Below, piece after piece: positions 28,467 to 37,984 of a stretch of DNA of 64,000 nt. Source of the DNA: Globodera rostochiensis (lineage: Eukaryota; Nematoda; Chromadorea; Rhabditida; Heteroderidae); NCBI GenBank assembly GCA_018350325.1, contig JAEVLN010000011.1, forward strand, positions 1,918,449 to 1,982,448, written 5' to 3'. A program made the translations under genes and the position numbers. Below the pieces are notes generated by a model. That model was not told the DNA's origin, searched no databases, and saw nothing but the letters and a program-made list of their open reading frames with translations. Each line of letters begins with the position of its first letter. The first letter of the stretch is position 1.

Positions 28467-31400
28467 ATGTGGACTTTGATACGTACTATTTTAATTTTTT
28501 CAACTTTGCAATTGGAATTAAAACACGTCGACGGGAAAGCGAATGGTACGTTTTTGTTAAAAATATATTTTACTAATTTGTTGCAATATACCGTTTGTCA
28601 CATTTTTGTTTTTTCTACCATTTTGCCGCCCATTTCAGGTCATTCGAATGGCACAATTGCCAAAGCTGCCGACAGTTCGAAAGGAATTGGCGAGAAATTA
28701 TTTTGATATTGACAACAATTTTTTGTTTTTGTAATTATTTTGAGTGAATTGTTTTCTATTTTTAGAGCCGATGTACGATGAGGCGGGATTGCGTCGGAAG
28801 CTCAAACAAATGGAGCAAACCATGTTTCGACTCGAGAGTAAGGAAATTGCTCTGGAGGATTAATTAATAATTGGTTGGACTTGGGTATTCTTGTTTCATT
28901 TGTTTTGGGCATGCTTATAGTAAAAGATAGGCAAAATAATGGTAGCCCCCCCGGGCGTGATTCGAACCCACAACCCTCGGCGCGGTGATCAGCTTCACAC
29001 CTAAGCCACCCGCCCTGACTATGAGACGTTTTAATCGTCTAACCAGCAGCTGGAGGACACTTTTATTCTTACACAATTATTGTCATTAAATTTATAGTAA
29101 TTATGACAAAAAATGGCAGGTCTCGGAAACAGAGTTGAATTTTCGTTGCAAAGTTCGGCTGTTGGAATGGAACAAATGCGTCAGAAAGTGAATCAGATGG
29201 AACATGAAATGGAGCAACTAAAGAATCATAACGTAACATTTTAACTAATGAATTATTAACAATAAAAACCCTTTCAGCGAGCAATCCGGACAAAGTTTGT
29301 CGAATTAGAAATGCAACTGATGGCAAATTCGAATTACACGGGCATTGTGGGTGGGCAAGAGGTATTATTGTTCAAAATTAGAGGGCGGACTTAAGGATCG
29401 ATCGGGATTTTAATCGAGAAAGCTCAAAAATTATTATCAATACACCTTTATTTTGATCGAGAATCTCGATCATTCAGATTTCTAGATCAAATTACAGAAA
29501 TATTCATATCATTTGATTCATTAATTTGGTATGGAAAATAAGGTAAAAGTAATCGTCGGGGACACTTTTTTTGGCCACATTTTACGTTGAGAATTGGGGG
29601 GTTTATTTGGGCTTGGATTTAAAATTCCGGATATAGCCATTTTGAATAAAATATTTTAGTAAAAATGTTTTAATCTTTAGTTGCTTCGAATATTGGCAAA
29701 AAATCGGTGGAATTCGGCGGATTGTCACGGCGAACTGTTCCTTTTTAGACCAAATTTGTTAAAAACTGTATGTCTGGGAAATGAAAGTTGTGAGTAATTT
29801 AAAAATGAATGTAAAGACTAGGGTAGGACAGTACCGGTTAAAAACCGGTACCCCCGGTTACTGTTCCAACTTTTTTTGGATCTGTTCAGTTCTGAAAAAC
29901 GTTGAAATATTTTTCCTTCAAAATAATAAAGATATTTTAATTTCATTAATTTACTAAGTAATTTTTGTAAACTTTAAATAAAATATTCGAGCAGTAGAAT
30001 CGAGACTTTAATTTTGGGTGAGAGTCGAGATTAAGAATTCTGAACCAATAAATTTTTAATTTATGAATGCATTTTTGAGTTTTTTTTGCATTTTTTTGTC
30101 AAGAAAGTTGATCAGGAATACAAGTTTGGGGGTCGGCGGTGCCGATAGGCGCTGCCGAGAAAATTTTGAATTATTGACTAAATTTGTTAAGAGATTTGCA
30201 ACCAAAAGTTTAAAAGTACGGTAATTTTTTGAAGCTTTTTAAGAATGTGAGAGTCTACCTCAGGGAAAAAAATAAAGGTTTAGTGAATTCACTTAGGAAA
30301 ATGTGCCTAAAATTTCAACAAACAAAATCACCATTATAAGGTTTCTGAGTGATGTTTTTTTTTTGTAAAAAGGAGTACTTATTATTATTAAATTAAAAAA
30401 ATAAAAAGTACTTCGAATCAGGGAGTAGAAACTCTGATGAATAAGTTAGCGCTTAACCACTGAGCCACACTTGCATTGAATAAAAATTCAAATTCATTTA
30501 AATTAACCAAAAAAGTCCAATAACTAGGGGTGCTTAAACCGCCGGTTTGGGTACCCGGTTTTCGGTTAACCGGGCTTTTGAAGACCCGGTTTTCGTAACC
30601 GGTTAATTTCCCAAAATACCCGGTTTTCGTAACCGGTTAATTTCCCAAAATACCCGGTTTTCGTAACCGGTTTTCGTAACCGTTTAACCGGTACTGTCCT
30701 ACCCTAGTAAAGACAATTAAATAATTCTTTAACAAATAAAATGTTTTCAGATCCGCGCACTGTCCGAGCGGAATTTAAGCCGCTACAAAATTTGGAGATT
30801 GTTTACTATGAAGTGAACATTGTCTTGAAACAAAAAGGGAATGATGCCGAGTAAATAAAATTATTTTTTTTCTAAAATTAATTTAAATCTTTTATATAAT
30901 TAAGGATTCTTTAATAATCTTCTTTAAAAATATGGGGTTTATTTTTGCCGTTAATTTTTATATTTTAAGAAATGAAATTGATTCGATTGGCGTTGGATTT
31001 GCATCCAAATCGATGCCATTGGACAGCCGGGTTGGGTCGCACAAGAACACTTATGCCTACTTCAACAATGGTAAAATGTATGGGCACAACACCAGTAATT
31101 CTGCCGCAACAAATGCCAATGCCAAATTCGTGACCGATGACGTCATCGGCTGCGGCGTCAATTTGACGAGCAAAGAGATTTTTTACACGAAGAACGGAGT
31201 GCGATTGGGTGAGTCGATTTGGGGTACGGAAAATGGGGAAAGTCCCGGGCCTAATTTTGTCGGATTGCAACATCCGTACGGTTATTTTTGAATTGTTTGC
31301 CCGGAGGGTATTTCGAAAGGGTTTTCAAGACGTACCTGATATTAAAAACAGTTGTTTTAGCCGCCACCAATTCGTACGTCCTCACAACCGACGATTTGTA

Positions 31401-31530
31401 TCCGGCACTTTCTTTGAACAATCCGGGAGATGAAATCGAAGCAAACTTTGGCCCGAATTTTAAATTCGACCTTTTCAAAAAGCCGGAAAATATTGCCCCT
31501 TTCAATAGCCGACGATTTGGCTATCATTGA
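28467..31530 (+). CDS. secreted SPRY-domain protein with long coiled coil, 9 exons
   Basis: Exons 28467-28545, 28639-28689, 28766-28837, 29120-29232, 29278-29361, 29681-29789, 30751-30850, 30970-31208, 31361-31530 give 338 residues with all phases matching. Order: signal peptide (MWTLIRTILIFSTLQLELKH), polar linker, coiled coil over exons 3-5 (RRKLKQMEQTMFRLE, MEQMRQKVNQMEHEMEQLKN), SPRY/B30.2 domain from about residue 160 with NRWNSADCHGELFLF, PRTVRAEF, YYEVNIV, IGVGFASKSMPLD, DVIGCGVNLTSKEIFYTKNG and NPGDEIEANFGPNFKF. It is the most complete SPRYSEC-type architecture in the window. Intron 2 has a GC donor (gcgaga). Intron 3 holds a SINE and intron 6 an 888-bp hAT-like element, yet the frame is intact. 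A host-targeted effector role is family inference. Confidence 0.88.
28917..29060 (-). mobile_element. tRNA-derived SINE in an intron
   Basis: On the minus strand: upstream flank GTTAGACGATTAAAACGTC, tRNA-like head with GGTGGCTTAGGTGTGAAGC, B-box GGTTGTGGGTTCGAATCAC, and tail GGGGGGCTACCATTATTTTG. It is related to the copy at 13850-14045. It lies within intron 3 of the SPRY gene, antisense to it. Confidence 0.75.
29819..30706. mobile_element. hAT-like non-autonomous element, 888 bp
   Basis: Perfect terminal inverted repeats starting TAGGGTAGGACAGTACCGG and continuing TTAAA. They are flanked by perfect 8-bp direct repeats GTAAAGAC (29811-29818, 30707-30714), the hallmark of hAT transposition. 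Internally it has CCGGTTTTCGTAACCGG words, a copy of the dispersed GC hairpin (30134-30159) and a tRNA-like segment (30418-30470, minus). No transposase frame. It lies in intron 6 of the SPRY gene. Confidence 0.9.
30418..30470 (-). repeat. tRNA-like (SINE) segment
   Basis: The minus strand contains a clean A-box-like TGGCTCAGTGGTTAAGCGC and a poorer B-box (TGATTCGAAG). The acceptor arm does not pair, so it is a tRNA-derived repeat nested in the hAT-like element and not a tRNA gene. Confidence 0.45.
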
Positions 31531-33060
31531 TTATATGCGCCTGTGTGCCCTCCTCATCACATTTTTTGCATACCGTCGCGCTAAAAACCCGTGCGCATGT
31601 GCCAACAAAAGATAATTGATTGAATAGGCTGGGAGGATCGCGCGCGGCACTCTTCCATGGGACTGTGCCGCGGCACTGTTCTGGAATGGGGGAGGGGATT
31701 TATTTGAAGTTATTCAGAAAACATACTTTTGCTTGAACCACAGTGTTTACTTAAATTTTCAGATTTTTTTGTTGTTGATTTTCTTAAAAAATCTAAAAAA
31801 AAACTTTTATTTTCACACAACAATGGACCACAAATTATCGCACTTTTATTATTTTTGGGTCGGTTGGTGCCTTCAGGTTTAACCATATTTTTGACCCAAA
31901 AAAAGATTTTTTTTAAGTGGCAAAAATAAATTGAAATTGTTAAACAACGAAATATAAATTTAAGAGCACTTTTCTTATTAGTTTTTCCGCAATTTTATTA
32001 GATTAATGTTATTACGTATTAGCTGATACATTACGAAAGAATTGTTTTTGCGCGGAAATGGCGGGGGATAATTCAATTTTCTGAATTTATTCCATCACAC
32101 TCAACCAACCAACACGGCCGCTGCCACAACACAATTAATGAAGTGAAAATTAAAGTTACGCTATAGGCTAACATTGAAATAAAAGTTTATTTGTGATTAA
32201 TATTATTTTTATTGAAATTAACTTTTATATATTAAACGGATTTATATGCTCCAAAAAGGCCAAAATATGCCTAAATTTGCAAGCAAATAGGCCCGAAAAA
32301 TGGCAATTTTTAGTGCACTAATTTGCTTAATACTCATTTTTTTCTTTTAGTTGATTTATGATTTTTTTTAAAACAGCCGGAAATGGGTGTATTTTTTTTT
32401 ACTGAATTTTTATTTGTAAAATGTTTTTTTTGCGAATAGATTATCACGAGAGAAGCCCAAAAATAGGATTCATTTCAAAAAAATGTTTTGGATTATGACA
32501 AATCAATTTAAATTCGGCCCCTATTTTAATACGCTTGCCTCCCAAGTTTAAAAGCTAACACAATGCCAAAAACCATTTTACGAAAGTTTGCGTGCCAAAG
32601 GGACAAAATAACAATTTTTGTGAAATATATTTAAGTAGAATAGAACCACTTCACCGTTTCCTTTGTAAAATTTTGCCCATTGGCTCTAAGGAAGACCTTT
32701 TTTTTTGTTTCTTTTGCAGCCAATGCCCGAATTTTCCGTTTCGTCAAAATTTTGCATTGTTTAAAAAAAGTTTTCCAGCGCACAGAGTTGGGCCAAATTT
32801 GGCAAACTTTGTACTTTATCCGTACAAAGATTTGGTCGAGGAACACATAAATAATTATTTGAACGATTCAAACGGAAAATTTTTTGTTCGAATTTGGGTT
32901 CGACATTGCAAATCATTAGTGTTTCTCACCCTCAATTACCCTCAAATAGTTTTTAAATTTTTAAAAATAAAATTTTAGAGAAAACATTTTTCCGACAATT
33001 TCACAAATTGACACGACACCCACCGTTCAATTGAAAGCCGACACTGACTGACACTAAATT
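31531..33060. other. intergenic with repeat pieces and one possible exon
   Basis: 32235-32410 is related to the ATATGC-rich hAT-like element at 58525 (GGATTTATATGCTCCAAAAA, then a stretch with GTGCACTAATTTGC). 32592-32978 (+) is an open stretch whose second half (KDLVEEHINNYLND, KFFVRIWV) loosely resembles the N-terminal region of nematode cytochrome P450s. There is no haem-binding motif or partner exon, so it is at best a fragment. Confidence 0.35.
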
Positions 33061-34881
33061 ATGGTCGTAATGGACAGCTTCTACATAACATTAATTGAGT
33101 ATGTGCTACTGCTCCTTTTTTGCGCTATTTCCACGGCAATTGCCGCATTCGCACTGTTTTTGCTGTACAGACTGAACAGACATCGCAATTTTAATGCGGC
33201 TCCGTCATTGATCGGTGCGCGAGATCACCAACCAGTTTATTAAATTCCTGATGGACCAGTTAAATGTTTTTTGGCAAATCTATTAATTCCAAATCCGGAT
33301 TTGCTTGTCTACTCGCGCGAATCAATCACGTCAACCCAAGAGTCAAAACATTTTAATTCAACTTTGGTCACCAAAATTTCAGTCTATCTGTCTTCTTTCG
33401 GCGTGTGCTGTGCCGCACTGACCGTCCAGTACACGCTGCTCACCTTGTCCAGCGTGTTCGACAGCCAGTCCTTGTTCAGCTCGTTGTCGCCGACCCAGTA
33501 CATCTTCTGGACCGGCCTCGTCCCCGGCTCGCTGATCCCGGCCACGCCAATTTGCGTGTTCTTTCTTTCCATTGACCGGCTGCTAATCATTCTGAAGCCG
33601 TCAATGTACAACAGTCGACGATGGATTAAACAAATTCTGGCTGCATTCAGCCTGATCAGTGTGGTCGCGCTGTTTGGCATGAGTTTTGGCGTCAATTTGG
33701 CACAACGCCCCAGAACGGAGCATCCGGGTACCAAACGAACGAACGCAAATTTTTACTAATTGAAACAAATCAATCCGTTCAGAATGCATTTCCTTTGGCT
33801 GCCTCACATCCGACGCTTCCCGTTTGATCTATGCCGTCAACCGTTTGGCGGTCGCTTTGCCAAACTTTTTGGCCGGCACCGCTTTTTTGGCCGCCCTTTT
33901 TGCCTTCCGGCGCCGATTGGAGAGACTCATCAACAGGACAAACAACAACAGTACAGTTGGACCATCCTCTAATTTAACCACAAAAACAGCGATGGTCAAC
34001 ACGGACTCACGCAAAATGGTAAAACTTTAAATTAGTTATATACATAAATATATGCCGTATTTGCTCAAATAGAGCCCCCGAGGCGCTCTATTTCTCATTT
34101 ATTTTTTGTCCATTTTACATTAAAATTCCTTATTTCAGAGCGACCGTCTGACTTTTCATTGCGTTTTGTTTGAATTTCTGCTCGATTTGCTGCCAAATTT
34201 TATCAACCTCATTCTGACTGCAGTAATTTCCAAAAAATAATTAATTTACCTAAATATTACAGTAGCTAGCGATGTTCGAGGGTCTCAAGTCTCGGCAAAT
34301 TGTTAATCTCGAGAGCATCCCTACTTATAGAAACCCAAATAAAGGGTCTCAATAAGATAATAAATAAAAAACACGGCACTTTGTTGCCTTTTACAAAATT
34401 TTAAAAAATTAGAAATCTTTAAATATTTTAGGAAAAAATCTAAAAAATTGTTAACAATTATTATAATGCATATAATAATACAGTACATATTTCTTCTCCC
34501 TATTACAGTTTGATTTCAACATTTCCGTTTATGTGGGCGCTTTTCGTTCAATGACTTATGCCGCGTGCGCATTCTGCTCCGTGTTAGCGCACACAACAAT
34601 TTTGTGGAGCATTTTTAAGTCAAGTGAGCGGCACAATGAATTAACATTATTCATTTTAATATTAAATACAAATAATTTTGCTGCTTCATCTTTTAGATAT
34701 TATCTCAATGCCCATTCATAAAAGCGTTCGCGGAGAGCATTTGACGATCGTCAAGACGAAAGCGCCGCCAGGCGGAGGGCGGAATGGCATAAATGCCAAT
34801 GGTACTCTTTGTTCTTCTGCAAACAGAGAACACATTCGGATTGTTCCGGTCGAATGTGCCGCCCGCAAATGGTCTGGATGA
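33061..34881 (+). CDS. nematode 7TM G-protein-coupled (chemo)receptor, 6 exons
   Basis: Exons 33061-33214, 33260-33727, 33783-34018, 34139-34222, 34509-34623, 34697-34881 join in phase to 413 residues. Seven hydrophobic helices are visible: TM1 LIEYVLLLLFCAISTAIAAF; TM2 SVYLSSFGVCCAALTV; TM3 ending in the DRY-like FLSIDRLLIILKP; TM4 ILAAFSLISVVALFGMSFGV; TM5 AVALPNFLAGTAFLAALFAF followed by RRR; TM6 CVLFEFLLDLLPNFINLIL; TM7 MTYAACAFCSVLAHTTILWS. Extracellular Cys pair candidates lie between TM4 and TM5 (ECISFGCLT). The basic, Asn/Gly-rich tail ends RKWSG. This fits the serpentine receptor superfamily; I cannot assign the subfamily. Introns are 45-286 nt. No defect seen. Confidence 0.8.
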
Positions 34882-36425
34882 AACTGAACAATCCGGACAG
34901 CGGGAAATATATATAATATATATAATAATATATTTATTAGAATTGTCAACGAAAATAAAAAACATTGAATAAAGAAGTGGCACTCAGCTAATTGTACCTT
35001 TTTGTTTGAAATTCTTGGAATGCCGCCTACGCAATAATATTTAATTGGGGTGTTTACCCCGAAATTTTGCCGGGATTTTTTTGTCCCGAACTCTGAAAAC
35101 TCGACTCCGACGTCTCCAAATAATCAGCTGTGCTAATCAGCAGAGGAATGGATTTTTGTGTTAATCTCCCGTCATTAAAACGCTGCGTTAAATTGCATTT
35201 TTGACAAAATTTCGATTCTTTTACATTCACTCACTCCCTTCCCCCCCCCCCCATTCAATTCACATCCATTTCCAGACAAAACAACCACCACAATCCTCTC
35301 CCCCCCATCCCCCCCCCCTCCCCCCATCCCCCCCCCCTCCCCCCCTCCCCCCCCCTCCCCTCCCCCTCCCCCCCCCCCCCATCCCCCCATCCCTCCCTCA
35401 TTCCGTCAATTTTATTCGTCCCCCCCCCCAATCCATCCATCCATTTCATTCATTCTTCCCGCGCTCGGATCTCCCCCAATTCCCATCAACAATTGGTTTT
35501 TTCTCCTCTTCCGAAATTTCACATTTTCCGGGAATCGATCAATTTTCCGCCCAAAAATGATTAAATGGAAAGAGACAACAAATATGTTGTTGTGTTTGTT
35601 CTTTTTTGATCTTTTAGTGGATTTTAAATTTATTTTCGATCATAATTGTGCTTATTTATAAATGCAATTTCCTTCTATCACCTCTGCCCCATCCCCGTGC
35701 ATTGGTTGTGCTTTGAATTGTAAAAAAAGAAGAACGAAAACATTTATTTAAATAAAAAAGAATTGTCAAAAACTACCGTATTCATGCTAAAAAAATGACT
35801 GTACTTTCAAACTGATCGCGGGCATTATAAAAAACAAATAATTGACCTTCAATAAGTGACCTAATTTCCTTAGACGCCAATTCATCGGGGGTTTTATTTC
35901 TTGTCGGATCAAATCTTCCAGCTCAAAAAGACAACCGATCACTCCAATTTTAGCTGATCACTCACTCACTTATTTTCCCTTCAACGATTTACCCGAAAAG
36001 AAAATAGAAATTTGCATATGACGAACATTGGACAAGGCACTCCAATTCCCAACAAAAGGTTCAAAAATTACAAATATTTAGAATTTTTAGAGCAAATTTA
36101 TGAAATTTTTTGTCAGGTGTAAAAAAATCTGCAAGATTATAAACTCTTTAGAAGGAAAAGGGCACGATTTTTTGAAAATTTCTGGATCTGGATTTCATAA
36201 AGGCTTTTGGGTCCCCATTTTCTGGACTAAAATTCAGGGGAAAATACGAAACCCCCATTTATTGAGACTTAAAGCCTCCAATTTTTATGCTGCAGGCGGT
36301 TGCCCAATGAGCTTTTGGCCGAATTGTGCCGTTCGGTGAGGCCTCTTTTGGGCATTTGGGACGATCGCCGACCCCCCGCGGCGTCACCGCGTCGCACCTC
36401 CAACACTTTGCTCGTTTCTTTCTCA
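34882..36425. other. intergenic with CT-rich tract
   Basis: Contains the C/T-rich block listed separately and otherwise AT-rich sequence. A short stretch at 34050-34100 in the upstream receptor intron (GCCGTATTTGCTCAAATAGAG) resembles an end of the Tc1/pogo-like family but has no partner. No exon before the nuclear-receptor gene could be supported. Confidence 0.4.
35230..35435. repeat. C-rich polypyrimidine tract
   Basis: About 200 bases of CCCCCCT/CCCCAT runs on the plus strand (G-runs on the minus). Open frames rich in Pro/Ser or Gly/Glu across it are compositional artefacts. The minus strand could form G-quadruplexes. Confidence 0.9.
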
Positions 36426-36917
36426 ATGTACGCCTATTTAAGGCACAAATTTTCTACGAGGAAAGGTTAAAAAGTTCAATTTGTTAGTCAAATATTTATT
36501 TGAATCAAATCAAATTTTTAGCTCTCGAAATTGAGAACCTGGAAAAATGTTGTCGAATTTGTGATCAAAAGGCCTGGGCTTTGTGCCATGTTGGACCAAA
36601 TAAAATTTGCATTGGTTGCAAGGTCAAAATCAGTTGGATTATCAAAATTATAATTTAAAATTATTAAAAAAATCATTTGTGAAATAATATTGTATTATTT
36701 TATTAATTATTATTTTAAAATCAAATTTCAGTGTTTCTTTTTGCGTTGCGTGCGTGATGACAAATTTGCGGACAGTATTGTGTGCGCGTGTAGTGCACGC
36801 CAAAGTGACGTGCCGCAAATGTGCAAGTCGTGCAGGCTGAAGAAATGCGTAAAGATTGGACTGTCACCAGCAACGATTGCTGTGAACAGCAACAAACGGC
36901 AGAAAATGGCGGCATGA
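36426..36917 (+). CDS. nuclear hormone receptor DNA-binding domain, no ligand domain seen
   Basis: Exons 36426-36465, 36522-36622 and 36732-36917 join in phase to 108 residues. The first zinc module reads CRICDQKAWALCHVGPNKIC then IGC with the P-box region KCFFLRCV. The second has CACSARQSDVPQMCKSC followed by RLKKCVKIGL, the standard C4 nuclear-receptor signature at the end of the DNA-binding domain. The protein stops 17 residues later (NKRQKMAA). The normal product of about 350-450 residues with a ligand-binding domain is not evident, and no LBD-like exon was found in the next kilobase. It may be a DBD-only receptor, or an incomplete or degraded supplementary NHR. The start at MYAYLRHKF fits splice phase but is not proven. 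Confidence 0.65.
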
Positions 36918-37984
36918 CGAGGGCGGACAGGCGGGCGTGGCGGTTCAAACGATTAAGCCCAACAAATTATTTTGACTGCTGCTGGGGGGGGGAGGAAACA
37001 TTTTTGTTTTGCAAATTGATTTATTTTATTGAAAGCGCTTAATGATTTGAGTTATTAAGGCAATTAAATATAAAATTAAGCGCTTTGGGAATATGGCAAA
37101 GACCGTGGGTTTGTTGTTATAAGCATTTTTTTTAATTGAATCGCTCTTCGGCGGGAATGGAAATGCCGAAAATCTATCCGATGGATTCCACCATCTTTAT
37201 TTTGTATTATTATTATTTTTGCACAAGAGATTGTAATCGTGTGCAATTAAATTTTAATCTTTTTTTATCAAAACATCCCCCTCCCTTTTCTTGTCAAATT
37301 GATTGGTTCAAGACATTAACCTGAAAGTACAAATAAACGAATTAAATAAATATTGCACATTTAACTAAAAATTGACAAAAAGTTACCCCCCCCCCCTTAG
37401 AGGCCAGCACAATATCTGTTCGAAATCATTTTAAATATGAGAAATGCCAAAGTTTTTAAAAACAAAACAGGCAAATGAATATAATTTCCATTCAGTAAAC
37501 ACACCGCATAGCCTGGAAATAAACGGACGGCACCAATAAACGCTTTTGCCGCTGCACGAGCTCTTCGAGTCTCGGCAAATTTTGTGTCTCGAGCACCAAT
37601 CAAAAACTTGCAGTATTGCGTAAAATAATATTCTTGCAAAAAGTCAAAATATATTTTATAAAAACAAAAACAAAATCCGCTCTTTTGTATCAATAATATT
37701 GGTCAAATTTTACATCAACAAAATAGGGTTTGTATCAATTCGAAAAACTCCGTCCCCCCATCAAATGTTTGCTCCATCAGTTAACGATTGGGTCACCCCA
37801 GCTGCAGTCTTCCTCAATTTTCAGGTTATATTTGCTGCCCCCGTTGCGATATTCCGAGGTGACCACACGAAACCATCCTGAAAATGAATTAATAATTTTA
37901 CATTTTAACAACTTTGATGTACTGTAAACATAACATAATTTGATGTAAAATGTGGCAATAAAATTGCTTCTGCTTTGGACTGAC
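36918..37984. other. intergenic
   Basis: AT-rich, with a C run at 37385-37396 and a small CTTCGAGTCTCGGCAAATT..CTCGAGCACC motif at 37560-37600 of the mini-palindrome family. No exon supported. Confidence 0.4.

Noticed and set aside
32592..32978. cytochrome P450 gene
   Set aside because: Only a loose N-terminal resemblance; no haem-binding Cys motif, I-helix or further exons nearby.
35175..35560. Pro/Ser-rich or Gly-rich protein-coding frames
   Set aside because: They are translations of a C/T homopolymer-rich tract with no start, splice or family support.
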